Assembly (NCBI GenBank): GCA_964627665.1
Contig: CAZVKG010000011.1
Location: 9,303 to 73,302 of the forward strand
DNA length: 64,000 bases
Reading direction: 5' to 3'
Source: UBA1351 sp964627665
Lineage (GTDB): Bacteria; Bacillota; Clostridia; Lachnospirales; Vallitaleaceae
This document shows positions 16,750-25,833 of this stretch, piece by piece (position 1 is the first letter of the stretch; every line of letters starts with the position of its first letter). The notes beneath the pieces are model-generated. The model made no database searches, was not told the origin of the DNA, and was given only the letters and a program-made list of their open reading frames with translations. The translations under genes and the position numbers were made by a program.

Positions 16750-18844
16750 TCTTTTTTTGTAAAATTTCTGCAAAAGGATTGTTAAATGGTTCTTGCTTTT
16801 GTTCATTTTTCTTGATAAAGCGTTGTACTTCCTGCTTTGACATGGCTTTACTGTTTTTTTCTTTACGTTGATTAAAAGCCGCTAATTTTTCCTTATATCC
16901 ACAACGACAAACAAAGGTCTCATTTCCTTTTTCCCCAACAAGGTCCATTTTTTTACGACACTGCGGACATCTTGCATTGGTCGTTTTGGCCAGATTTTTC
17001 TTGTAGCCGCAATCCCGATCCGGACAGACTAATTTTTTTCCATATTTATTTTTAATGACAAGTAACTTTTTCCCACAGTTTGGACACGTCTCTGTTGACA
17101 CATTTTCGTGCTTGAATTTTTTGTCACTGTTTTTGATTTCACGAATGATTCCTTTCGTGAATGTATTGATGCCGTCAAGAAAGGTCTTTGCTTCTAGTTG
17201 TCCTTTTGCTATTTTTTCCAAATCACCTTCCCATTTTCCTGTTAAATCCTTGGACCGCATATCGTCCGGTACTAAATCCAATAGTTGCCGTCCCGTCTTT
17301 GTCGTTCGCAAAAACTTGCCTTGATGGTCTACATAAAAATTACTGATGATTTTTTCAATAATATCACTTCGTGTAGCTACTGTACCAAGACCTGCACTTT
17401 CCATCTCATGCAGCAAGTCTCCTTCTGTTAAAAATGACGGAGCCTGTGTTTTCCCTTCACTGAGTTCAATACCATACTCGCTTATAGTCTGTCCTTCTTT
17501 TCGTTCAATCATTTGACTATTTTTTTGTAAGGATACATTCTGTAGTTTTTTCCAACCAAGTTCTAAATCCGTCTGTGTTTTACCCACAAAAAGGTCCTCA
17601 CCGATTTTTAATGTGAGTTCAACTTCCATATATTCGTAAGGAGGCATCAAAACAGCTAGAAACTTTTCAGCAACGAGATTATATATCTTTGTCTCATGGT
17701 TATTAAAGGCCGTGTAATTGGGACGTTCTTCTGTCGGAATAATGGCATGGTGGTCGCCAACTTTTTGATTATCGACAAAGGAGGACTTCCCTTGAATAGA
17801 TCCTCGCATGATTTCTTTGCAAGCCTCTTTATAACTTGTGTGTCTTAATGCTGCAACCCGTTCTTCTAAGGTCCCTACGATGTCTTTGGTTAAATACTTT
17901 GAGTCTGTTCGCGGATAGGTCAGGACTTTATGCTTTTCATAGAGACTTTGCATGGCGTTAAGTGTCTCTTTTGCGGACATATCATAGATGCGGTTTGCAT
18001 CACGTTGGAGCAAGGTCAAGTCATATAGTCCGCTGGCATAGGATTTTTTATGTTTTTTATTTATACTGATGATCTTCGCATCATTTCCTTTGCAGCGTTT
18101 TTGTACTTCTTCCGCTTCACTGCGATTAAAGATTCGACTTTGTTTTGTCTTAGGATCAATCCGGCGACAATGAAGGCCATCGATCTCCACTTGAACTTCG
18201 TAAAAGCTACCGGGAACAAAAGCTTTAATTTGTTCCTCCCGCTGAAAAACCAAGTCCAATGCAGGCGTTTGAACCCGACCAAGGGATAAGCTGGCATTGT
18301 GCTTCATCGATAAGGCACGGGTTCCGTTAAGACCAACAATCCAATCGGCTTTTGCTCGAGTCTCAGCTGCTTGATATAGATTGTCATAGCGGTGACCGTC
18401 AACGAGATTTTTAAAACCATCTTTAATGGCTTTGTCTGTCACCGAAGAAATCCATAACCGCTTAATGGGCTTTTTAATATGGGCAAAATCAATCATCCAA
18501 CGGGCCACAAGCTCACCTTCACGTCCTGCGTCGGTTGCAATAATAATCGTTTTTACATCACTGCGTTCCATTAATTTTTTTACTGTGTAATACTGTTTTT
18601 TTGTCTGGTTGATCACTTCTAACTTAAATGGATTGGGTATGACCGGTAAACGGTCCATGGTCCATTCTTCAAAGGGAATTCCGTATTTTTCCGGTGACGC
18701 CAGTGTTACCAAGTGGCCTAGTGCCCACGTTACAATGTAGCTATCATTTTCATAATATTTGCCGCCTTTACTATGGCAGCCCAAGACCCCGGCGATATTT
18801 CTACCTACCGAGGGTTTTTCTGCAAATACAAGTGCTTTACTCAT
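16736..18844 (-). CDS. topB: DNA topoisomerase III (type IA)
   Basis: About 702 residues. The N-terminal Toprim domain has KALVFAEKPSVGRNIAGVL and the acidic IIATDAGREGELVAR. The catalytic part includes LGRVQTPAL and the active-site tyrosine in VLTYPRTDSKYLT. The C-terminus carries two Cys4-type zinc ribbons (CPNCGKKL...CPDRDCGY and CPQCRKKM...CRCGY) and a basic tail. It relaxes or decatenates DNA by single-strand passage. The ATG at 18844 matches the conserved MSKALVFAEKPS start and has GGGATGG upstream; an ATG three codons earlier lacks spacing. It begins 14 bases after the RND pump gene, so it is probably in that operon, which is an unusual neighbour. Its 3' end contains the promoter of the next operon. 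Confidence 0.95.
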   Translation of the reverse strand: MSKALVFAEKPSVGRNIAGVLGCHSKGGKYYENDSYIVTWALGHLVTLASPEKYGIPFEEWTMDRLPVIPNPFKLEVINQTKKQYYTVKKLMERSDVKTIIIATDAGREGELVARWMIDFAHIKKPIKRLWISSVTDKAIKDGFKNLVDGHRYDNLYQAAETRAKADWIVGLNGTRALSMKHNASLSLGRVQTPALDLVFQREEQIKAFVPGSFYEVQVEIDGLHCRRIDPKTKQSRIFNRSEAEEVQKRCKGNDAKIISINKKHKKSYASGLYDLTLLQRDANRIYDMSAKETLNAMQSLYEKHKVLTYPRTDSKYLTKDIVGTLEERVAALRHTSYKEACKEIMRGSIQGKSSFVDNQKVGDHHAIIPTEERPNYTAFNNHETKIYNLVAEKFLAVLMPPYEYMEVELTLKIGEDLFVGKTQTDLELGWKKLQNVSLQKNSQMIERKEGQTISEYGIELSEGKTQAPSFLTEGDLLHEMESAGLGTVATRSDIIEKIISNFYVDHQGKFLRTTKTGRQLLDLVPDDMRSKDLTGKWEGDLEKIAKGQLEAKTFLDGINTFTKGIIREIKNSDKKFKHENVSTETCPNCGKKLLVIKNKYGKKLVCPDRDCGYKKNLAKTTNARCPQCRKKMDLVGEKGNETFVCRCGYKEKLAAFNQRKEKNSKAMSKQEVQRFIKKNEQKQEPFNNPFAEILQKKIDKD

Positions 18845-18858
18845 TATTTCCATCCCAA

Positions 18859-21800
18859 CTATGCATGTTTATGTGCATTTCTTTTGGCTAGTCGTTGTTC
18901 CTGTTTCCGGTTTCTATTTGACACGAATTTCATATGTCTATTATCAAATATTGTATACACAACCGGAATAAAAATCAAGGTTAATACGGAAGATAGTAAT
19001 AAACCGAAGATAACAACCGTACCCATGGATGCTTGAAGTTCTGCACCTTCACCACTTCCTAATGATAATGGGACCAAGCCTAAAATTGTTGTTAAGGATG
19101 TCATCATAATCGGACGCAAACGGATGGGACCCGCATTAAGAATAGCTTCTTCACGACTTTCACCGTGACTACGGCGGGTATTAATATAGTCAATCAGCAC
19201 GATGGCGTTATTAACCACAATACCGGATAACATAATCAAGCCGATAATCGACGTAATATTTAAGGTTCTGCCTGTAATAAACAGACCTAAGAGACCACCT
19301 GCAAATGCCAGGGGTGTTGACATCATAATGATAAAGGGCATGAGTAAGGATTCAAATTGAGCGGCAATAATCATATACACCAGAATTACAGCTAAGATTA
19401 AGGCAAGCCCTAAATCTCCAAACGCTTCAACCATTTCCTGGTTTTGACCACCAAATTCAACAAGGTATTCACTTGAAAGATTCAATGCATTCACACGCTC
19501 TTCTATATCTGCTGAAACCGAGGCTAAATCTCGACCATAAATATCTGCTGATATGGTAATATACCGAGCTTGATCGCTTCGGTTAATAGCAATCGCACTG
19601 ACTTCTTCCGATATATCTGCAATCATTCCTAAGGGAACCGTTCCGCCCCTAGGTGAACTAATCTCAAGTTGCTTCAAGTTTTCAATACTTTCACCATAGC
19701 GATTATCACCTTCAATAACTACATCTAGCTCTTCACCTTCAAGTTTATATCGTGTTGCTACACGTCCATCGAGCATGGCTTTAACCGCATTCGACACTTG
19801 CGCCGTCGTCAGTCCAAATCGCGCTGCATCATTATCACGAAGTCGAATTGCAACCTGTGTAATCGGATCTTCCATGCTACTTGATGCATTTCTTGTTCCT
19901 TCGACGTCTTTAATTTCCTGAACAATTTGATCGCCGACATTTTTTAAGCCATCTAAATCGTCCCCTTTAACTTGTATAGAAACCGCACTACCTCCGGTCA
20001 TCATTCCCATTGAGCTTTGTGCTTGTACCGTGATGATTGCTCCCGGAATATCTGCAACACGTTTTTCGACCTCATTTACAACGTCAAACACACTGACGGC
20101 ACGGTCGGACAAGGGTACCAAAACACCATTAATTGTTCCTACATTATTATCCGAACCCAAGAAATTATTCCCGGACGTTGTTGAAAACACATATTCAAGG
20201 CTTTCAATATCCATGATTTTGTCAATCACTTCCATCATGACAGCATCTGTTTCTTCAACTTTAGCTCCGGCTTCAAGTTCAACCCCAATCGTAAAGGTTC
20301 CTTCATCCGACTCCGGAATAAACTCCATCCCAATAAATGTTATGGAAATAATACTAGTAATAAATGTAATAACAGCAATCATAACAACTGTTTTCTTATG
20401 TTTTAAAGACCATCCCAGTAAAGAACGATACTTTTCTTCTAAACCTTTATAAACCTTATCGGATTGGTCTAAAATCGCTCCAATAATAGGAAATCGCGTT
20501 TCATGATGTTTTCCCTCGAATTCATCAATGACTAAAAGTTTGGAAGCCAACATCGGAATGAGGGTCAATGCAACAACAAGGGATGAGACCAGTGAAAAAG
20601 TCACCGTCAATGCAAATTCCCGGAACATAATTGAAGTGATTCCTTCAACGAAAACCATAGGTAAAAATACCGCAATTGTTGTTAATGTCGATGCCGTTAC
20701 AGCCATAGCTACTTCTGCTGCACCTTTTATGGCCGCTTCTTTTTTCTCAAAGCCATCTTGAACAAATCGATAGATGTTCTCAAGAACAACAACGGAGTTA
20801 TCCACAAGCATACCAATTCCCAGTGCTAGACCCCCCAGTGTCATAATATTTAAGGTGATTCCCGCAAAATAAAGCAAAATTCCTGTTGCAATAACAGATA
20901 TTGGCATGGATAAACCAATAATTAAGGTACTTCGGATACTTCGCAAGAAAATCAACAAAATAATAATGGCTAAAATACCACCAATAATTGCATTTTGCCC
21001 AACCTGACTAATGGTATCTTTAATATACTCTGACTGGTCCAGAATAACTTTTAATTCATACGGACTTGAGTTATCCAACTTCTGAATTTCTTCAAGAACA
21101 TCATTTGCAACCGCAACCGTATTAACACCTGACTGCTTTTGCACAGCCACACTTACAGCTTCTTCACCATTCACTTTCGTAATAGATGACATCTCTTCTT
21201 GGGCCATATTCACATTGGCAACATCCGAGAGTCGAACAATACCCCCTGTAGCTGTTGTCAGTGGTATATTTTGAATTTCCTGAACACTTTCAAATTCTCC
21301 GACAGTTCTTATTAAAAAGCTTTTATCGCCTTTACTCACAGTCCCTGCAGGCAAATTAATATTTTCTGCCGCCAATATATTGGCGAGGGTATCGATGGTA
21401 AGACCATAGGCATTCATTTTTTGGGTATCGACTTTAACGGACACATACTCACTAAATCCACCGGACACACTTACAGAAGCAACACCTTGCACACGTTCAA
21501 TTGCCGGTTTAACCACATCGTCTGCATAGTTTTGTAGTGTTGCTACATCTGCGCCTGACACCGACATTTGTATAACCGCTTGTGAGTTCACATCAATCTG
21601 CATAACCATTGGATCCGAAGCTCCATCCGGCAACATGCCTTTAACCAAATCCACTTTTTCACGGATATCAAGTGCTGCAAAATCCATATCTGTACCATAC
21701 TTAAACTGAATAATAACAATCGAGGAACCTTCCATGGTCATCGACTGAATCGTATCGATATTTGATACCGTTCCAACCGCTTCTTCAATTGGACGTGTTA

Positions 21801-21987
21801 CCAAGGTTTCGATTTCCTCCGGTCCTACGTTTGAATAAGATGTACTTACAATCGCTACCGGTATTTCAATATTCGGAAAGAGGTCAATCGGCAATCGTGT
21901 CGCTGAAACCAGCCCGAACAAAACAATGATAAGAATAAACATGACCGTCGTTACCGGTCGTTTTACGGATAAAGATGAAACATTCAT
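18859..21987 (-). CDS. RND-family efflux pump (HAE1/AcrB-like)
   Basis: A 1042-residue RND transporter: a membrane helix at about 12-30, a large porter/docking loop (about 35-330), a bundle of six helices (about 330-520), a second loop and a second bundle (about 840-1020). The proton-relay region in the first bundle reads LALGIGMLVDNSVVVLENIYR with the acidic Asp. Both halves keep the family pattern, for example LPIDLFPNIEIPVAIVSTSY at the start. It exports drugs, lipids or other amphiphiles using the proton or sodium gradient. The start overlaps the adaptor gene stop by one base (TAATG), which indicates translational coupling. RND pumps of this type occur in many Clostridia despite the single membrane. 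Confidence 0.95.
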   Translation of the reverse strand: MNVSSLSVKRPVTTVMFILIIVLFGLVSATRLPIDLFPNIEIPVAIVSTSYSNVGPEEIETLVTRPIEEAVGTVSNIDTIQSMTMEGSSIVIIQFKYGTDMDFAALDIREKVDLVKGMLPDGASDPMVMQIDVNSQAVIQMSVSGADVATLQNYADDVVKPAIERVQGVASVSVSGGFSEYVSVKVDTQKMNAYGLTIDTLANILAAENINLPAGTVSKGDKSFLIRTVGEFESVQEIQNIPLTTATGGIVRLSDVANVNMAQEEMSSITKVNGEEAVSVAVQKQSGVNTVAVANDVLEEIQKLDNSSPYELKVILDQSEYIKDTISQVGQNAIIGGILAIIILLIFLRSIRSTLIIGLSMPISVIATGILLYFAGITLNIMTLGGLALGIGMLVDNSVVVLENIYRFVQDGFEKKEAAIKGAAEVAMAVTASTLTTIAVFLPMVFVEGITSIMFREFALTVTFSLVSSLVVALTLIPMLASKLLVIDEFEGKHHETRFPIIGAILDQSDKVYKGLEEKYRSLLGWSLKHKKTVVMIAVITFITSIISITFIGMEFIPESDEGTFTIGVELEAGAKVEETDAVMMEVIDKIMDIESLEYVFSTTSGNNFLGSDNNVGTINGVLVPLSDRAVSVFDVVNEVEKRVADIPGAIITVQAQSSMGMMTGGSAVSIQVKGDDLDGLKNVGDQIVQEIKDVEGTRNASSSMEDPITQVAIRLRDNDAARFGLTTAQVSNAVKAMLDGRVATRYKLEGEELDVVIEGDNRYGESIENLKQLEISSPRGGTVPLGMIADISEEVSAIAINRSDQARYITISADIYGRDLASVSADIEERVNALNLSSEYLVEFGGQNQEMVEAFGDLGLALILAVILVYMIIAAQFESLLMPFIIMMSTPLAFAGGLLGLFITGRTLNITSIIGLIMLSGIVVNNAIVLIDYINTRRSHGESREEAILNAGPIRLRPIMMTSLTTILGLVPLSLGSGEGAELQASMGTVVIFGLLLSSVLTLIFIPVVYTIFDNRHMKFVSNRNRKQEQRLAKRNAHKHA

Positions 21988-23285
21988 TATTCATTCCCCC
22001 TTATCACGTTGAGCTCTGTCTCTTCATTAATCAGTCCTGCTCCTTTTGTGATGACCACATCTCCTTCTGATAAGCCTTTAATAATCTCAACCTTATATCC
22101 TGTATCCATTCCAATCTCAACATCAACAGGCTCTGCTTTATTTTCACTCACAACTCGATAAACGATATAGCCACCATTGTGGGGCAATACTGCCTCTGAT
22201 GGTATCGTTACAGCTGAAATGCTCTGTTCATTAATCACTTGAATGGTCGCAAACATTCCCGGTCGAATACGCGCATCTGCATTATCGATGATGACCTCAA
22301 TGGGATATAATCGTGTAGCACTATCGGCTGATAATGATGCCGTTGTCACCTCACCTATAAAGGGCTCTTCAAAAGAGCCAATCATCACTTGAAGTTGATC
22401 GCCCTTATTAATTTTACGAATTGTCTCCGGTGTCACTGAAGCTGTCACCTTTATTTGTCCAAGATCTTCAATAACAATTGCCGCTTGTTGATTGGATGCC
22501 ATGGCATTTTCGGTTAAATTTAATGCTGTCACATATCCGGAGATTGGTGCGGTCACTTCAAGGTCATTTAATGTTTCTAGGGCTATCTCATAACCTTCTC
22601 TCGCCATATCAATTCCGACAGAAGCTTGTGCATAAGAGGCACTCGCTTGATTAGCGCCTAGTCGAGCCTGATTTAATGCTTGTTCCGCTTGCTCTAATTG
22701 CTTTTTTAAAATGGTTAGTGACTCCGGAGAGGCTTGCAATCGTATTTGTTCATATTCAACTTCTGAAATAATACCTTGATCATATAATTCTTTATTTTTT
22801 TCTAAATTATCCACAGAAAACTCATAGTTTTCCAGGCTCATCTCATAGTTACTTTTGGCAAGTTCATATGCAAGTTCCGCGGATTTAATACTTCCCTGCG
22901 CACTACTAATACCTACACCTGCCTGATTGGCTGATGCTTGTGCTTGATTGACAGATAACTGTGCTTGCGTTACTTGATTCTCAATATCACTTGGATCAAG
23001 ACTAAACAAGACTTGACCTTCTTCAACGTAATCTCCCACCGCAATGTGAATATTATCTACATCCGCCGGTACCGGAGCCATTACAGGTACACTCGATTTT
23101 GCATAAGTACTGCCAATAAGCTCTATATAGGTTTCAACCGTTTCAATCCTTGCTGCCTCACCTTCAACAGTCACTGTTTTTACTAATGCTTCATCGCTAT
23201 TTTCTTCATTCTTTGGTATGATTCTGGGAATCACTATGGCACTAATTATGCCCAATACAATCAATATAGTTATTAATTTCTTCAT
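21987..23285 (-). CDS. RND efflux periplasmic adaptor-like (HlyD/MFP) protein
   Basis: A 432-residue membrane fusion protein. An N-terminal hydrophobic anchor (MKKLITILIVLGIISAIVIP), a lipoyl-like hairpin domain (PVPADVDNIHIAVGDYVEEGQVLFSL near 80), a long coiled coil rich in Gln and Ala (about 110-230), the second half of the lipoyl domain (VTAPISGYVTALNL) and beta-barrel/membrane-proximal domains to the end. It should link the RND pump to the cell exterior. The ATG at 23285 is chosen for AGGAGG at ideal distance; the in-frame start further upstream would lie deep in the regulator gene. The start overlaps the tetR-like gene end by 44 bases. Confidence 0.93.
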   Translation of the reverse strand: MKKLITILIVLGIISAIVIPRIIPKNEENSDEALVKTVTVEGEAARIETVETYIELIGSTYAKSSVPVMAPVPADVDNIHIAVGDYVEEGQVLFSLDPSDIENQVTQAQLSVNQAQASANQAGVGISSAQGSIKSAELAYELAKSNYEMSLENYEFSVDNLEKNKELYDQGIISEVEYEQIRLQASPESLTILKKQLEQAEQALNQARLGANQASASYAQASVGIDMAREGYEIALETLNDLEVTAPISGYVTALNLTENAMASNQQAAIVIEDLGQIKVTASVTPETIRKINKGDQLQVMIGSFEEPFIGEVTTASLSADSATRLYPIEVIIDNADARIRPGMFATIQVINEQSISAVTIPSEAVLPHNGGYIVYRVVSENKAEPVDVEIGMDTGYKVEIIKGLSEGDVVITKGAGLINEETELNVIRGNE

Positions 23286-23919
23286 CGTTAATCCTCCTAA
23301 ATGTTTCATTATTATCTCGCATATCACGTAGTGTACGTATAATACTTTTAATATTTAATTCTAATAGCTGCAACATATTTTTCATAAATGTATAATCATC
23401 TCCGGATTCTTCTAGAATGACGAGTATACTCTCCACTAAAGCTGCTGATGTTGCCTTCAAATAAATTTTCTGGTCAATAAGATCACCTAAATCTCCAAAT
23501 TCTTTCTCGAGTAAAATCTCCCCTTGTTTATATAGGTGGTCAATAAAATCATCTTTTACATTCTCATACCCTGTCCCTTGACTCCGTAAAAAAAGCAAAA
23601 ACAATTCTTCTCGATAAATCACATGTGCATTGATTAAAGTGTCCATGATCTCTTTATTCAATAAAACATTAATATCTAAAAAGGGGAAATCAAAGTCTTT
23701 CATGGGTTTCTTTTTCTTTTCAAACAATTCTACCACCGGTCGAACCAATTCATTAAACAAACTCTCTTTATTTGGATAATAACGATATAGATTCCCCGTT
23801 GATAGTTTTGCTTCACGACTAATCTCGCGCATCGACGTTTTCATATATCCCGATACCAAAAAGCACTTCATAGCTGCTTGTTTAATGCTATCTCGAACTT
23901 CATCTTTCAAGACTTGCAT
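23242..23919 (-). CDS. TetR-family regulator of the RND operon
   Basis: A 225-residue TetR/AcrR repressor. The N-terminal helix-turn-helix (residues about 8-55) has the classic FLVSGYMKTSMREISREAK...STGNLYRYYPNKESLF pattern, followed by an all-helical ligand domain. It is the first gene of the operon and overlaps the adaptor gene, so it most likely represses its own promoter and is released by a pump substrate. GGAGG lies 11 bases before the ATG. I could not identify a clear operator palindrome, though the 70 bases upstream of the start must hold it. Confidence 0.92.
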   Translation of the reverse strand: MQVLKDEVRDSIKQAAMKCFLVSGYMKTSMREISREAKLSTGNLYRYYPNKESLFNELVRPVVELFEKKKKPMKDFDFPFLDINVLLNKEIMDTLINAHVIYREELFLLFLRSQGTGYENVKDDFIDHLYKQGEILLEKEFGDLGDLIDQKIYLKATSAALVESILVILEESGDDYTFMKNMLQLLELNIKSIIRTLRDMRDNNETFRRINDEEINNYIDCIGHN

Positions 23920-23991
23920 ACAATAGTAAACCTCCGTTCATTATTCATCGTTACTTTAGTTTACCACCGCAACTAGATGAATTCAATTAAA

Positions 23992-24020
23992 ACTTTATTA
24001 AATATTGGTTAAGATGTCAA
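23992..24020 (-). promoter_or_regulatory. Promoter of the tetR-RND operon
   Basis: On the minus strand a perfect TTGACA (24015-24020), 17 bases and TAAAGT (23992-23997), about 70 bases before the regulator start. Confidence 0.6.
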
Positions 24021-24033
24021 AATCATATAAATT

Positions 24034-24056
24034 AAAAAAAAGCGGCTTAGCCACTT
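24034..24056 (-). terminator. Intrinsic terminator of the DUF2721 gene
   Basis: On the minus strand AGTGGC-TAA-GCCGCT (one G-U pair) is followed by a run of eight T, directly after the DUF2721 stop codon. Confidence 0.85.
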
Positions 24057-24060
24057 TCAT

Positions 24061-24480
24061 TTAAACCTTCTTATTTGAAATTTTCCACTGATTTTCATCT
24101 TCATCTAACTGTAATGATAGTGCATTTACCGAATGATATATTTCCAACATCGCTACACTCAGTGATGCTGAAATAAAAATCAAACTTGATGCAAACATAT
24201 ATGTTGCAATCATTTCAATGTTTAAGAGACTAAGAAATATGCTGATAACATTAATTAGAAAACCAAAAATAGCTAAAATTTGCATATTGCGAATATAAGT
24301 TAGGCGTTTATGCATAACGCTGATTTGTCGGTAAATCACTTGACTCGATTCACTTAAATATTCTTCATGCAATGATCTCACTCGCTTAGATATAGCTATA
24401 AATCGGTTGGTATAAGCTAACATAAGTACAGATAAAGCCGGAAAAACAATTGCCGGTGTTGATATATCAATAGGTTCCAT
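24061..24480 (-). CDS. DUF2721 membrane protein
   Basis: A 139-residue protein with the DUF2721 pattern: IDISTPAIVFPALSVLMLAYTNRF at the start, a basic/helical segment with HEEYL and QISVMHKRLTYIR, and two hydrophobic helices (about 75-100 and 103-125). The family has no established function. The ATG at 24480 follows AAGGAGGT at good distance; an upstream in-frame ATG is not supported. It is monocistronic with its own terminator, and divergent from the folate operon. Confidence 0.85.
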   Translation of the reverse strand: MEPIDISTPAIVFPALSVLMLAYTNRFIAISKRVRSLHEEYLSESSQVIYRQISVMHKRLTYIRNMQILAIFGFLINVISIFLSLLNIEMIATYMFASSLIFISASLSVAMLEIYHSVNALSLQLDEDENQWKISNKKV

Positions 24481-24549
24481 ATGCCTACCTCCTTCATCTT
24501 TCCTACTTATTATATGTTTATTCCTTATAAAAAACAAGCCTTCCTTCTA

Positions 24550-24578
24550 TTGACGAACTTTATAATACAAATTATAAT
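24550..24578 (+). promoter_or_regulatory. Promoter of the folate operon
   Basis: TTGACG (24550-24555), a 17-base spacer and a perfect TATAAT (24573-24578) lie about 60 bases before folE. It is one of the closest matches to consensus in the window. The short leader leaves no room for a large riboswitch. Confidence 0.8.
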
Positions 24579-24640
24579 GAAGCAAAGTAACTTTAGTGCA
24601 AAAATACTAAATCTCTCACATACAGAAAAAGGTGAATAAG

Positions 24641-25228
24641 ATGATTGATAAAAAAGCTATTGAGGAGCATGTTCGCGGTATTTTGATTGCTCTCGGTGAT
24701 AATCCGGACCGAGAAGGATTGATTGATACTCCAAAACGTGTTGCAAATATGTATGCCGAAGTTTTTGACGGCATGAATTATACAAATGACGACATTGTAA
24801 CTCTTCTTAATAAAACATTTGATGAAGATCTTGATTTTGAAGCCATGAGTAAAGATATGGTCGTTATGAAAGATATTGAACTCTTTTCCCATTGCGAACA
24901 TCATCTAGCGCTTATGTACAACATGAAAGCAACCGTTGCCTATATGCCAAAAGATAAAGTCATCGGATTAAGCAAAATCGCTCGCATTGTGGATATTGTT
25001 AGCCGGCGACTTCAGCTTCAGGAACGAATCGGTACCGATATTGCACAAATCATGCAAAAAATCACTGCTTCACCCGATGTTGCCGTTATTATCAAAGGTG
25101 AGCATAGTTGTATGACCGCAAGAGGCATCAAAAAAGCCAGCGCCAAAACAATTACAACCACTTTTAAGGGGCGTTTTAACACCGATGAATCTCTGTATTT
25201 AAAGCTCATGTCGATTTATCAAAGCTAA
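24641..25228 (+). CDS. folE: GTP cyclohydrolase I
   Basis: A 195-residue FolE type I enzyme, converting GTP to 7,8-dihydroneopterin triphosphate, the first step of folate synthesis. Zinc and catalytic residues are present: CEHHLALMYN, VIGLSKIARIVDIVSRRLQ with the QERIG that follows, and GEHSCMTARGIKK. The N-terminal helix has NPDREGLIDTPKRVANMY. The ATG at 24641 is preceded by AAAAAGGTG; an in-frame GTG three codons earlier lies within that site. It is the first gene of a seven-gene operon. Confidence 0.97.
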   Translation: MIDKKAIEEHVRGILIALGDNPDREGLIDTPKRVANMYAEVFDGMNYTNDDIVTLLNKTFDEDLDFEAMSKDMVVMKDIELFSHCEHHLALMYNMKATVAYMPKDKVIGLSKIARIVDIVSRRLQLQERIGTDIAQIMQKITASPDVAVIIKGEHSCMTARGIKKASAKTITTTFKGRFNTDESLYLKLMSIYQS

Positions 25229-25248
25229 TTATAGTTTAGGAGTGTCTT

Positions 25249-25833
25249 ATGTTTTTAATGATTGATAATTATGACTCATTTGTTTACAATCTTGTCCGGT
25301 ATATGGAAGAACTCAACGAAACCATTCAAGTCTATCGTAATGACGAAATTACGATAGACTTTATTTATCAACTTCAACCCATCGGAATAATTTTATCTCC
25401 CGGTCCCATGGACCCAACCCAAACAGGCATCTCTCATGCTATCATTCGAGAATTCGCTGATAAAATTCCAATTTTGGGCGTTTGTCTCGGACATCAAACC
25501 ATAGCCCATGCATATGGCGCCTCCATTATAAAGGGTCAGCGTCCTATGCATGGTCAAGTCACCTCAATCAGTCACACTAATCGAGGTGTTTTTCAAAATC
25601 TTCCGCCTAAATATAAGGTTACAAGGTATCATTCCCTCATTATTGACCCGGTCACATTACCTTCCGAATTCATCATAACCGCTCAGAGTGAAGATCATGT
25701 CATAATGGGTATTCGGCACATAAAGCATCTGGTTGAAGGCGTCCAGTTTCATCCGGAGGCTGTTCTTACAGAACACGGACATCCATTATTAACCAATTAT
25801 ATCACTTGGTGCAAGGAGGTGGCGGGCTTATGA
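25249..25833 (+). CDS. pabA: Aminodeoxychorismate synthase, glutaminase subunit
   Basis: A 194-residue class I glutamine amidotransferase. It has the nucleophile motif GVCLGHQTIAHAYG, an N-terminal IDNYDSFVYNLVRY that is typical of PabA/TrpG, and the His-Glu pair in VEGVQFHPEAVLTEHG. It supplies ammonia to PabB. The family cannot always be split from anthranilate synthase TrpG by sequence, but the folate neighbours settle the role; some organisms use one protein for both. Its stop overlaps the next start (ATGA). Confidence 0.95.
   Translation: MFLMIDNYDSFVYNLVRYMEELNETIQVYRNDEITIDFIYQLQPIGIILSPGPMDPTQTGISHAIIREFADKIPILGVCLGHQTIAHAYGASIIKGQRPMHGQVTSISHTNRGVFQNLPPKYKVTRYHSLIIDPVTLPSEFIITAQSEDHVIMGIRHIKHLVEGVQFHPEAVLTEHGHPLLTNYITWCKEVAGL

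Noticed and set aside
23920..24000. A TetR operator palindrome upstream of the RND operon
   Set aside because: No convincing inverted repeat was found by eye around the start site, so none is annotated although one is expected.
24579..24640. A THF or other riboswitch before folE
   Set aside because: The leader is only about 55 bases and contains no conserved aptamer-like core or terminator.
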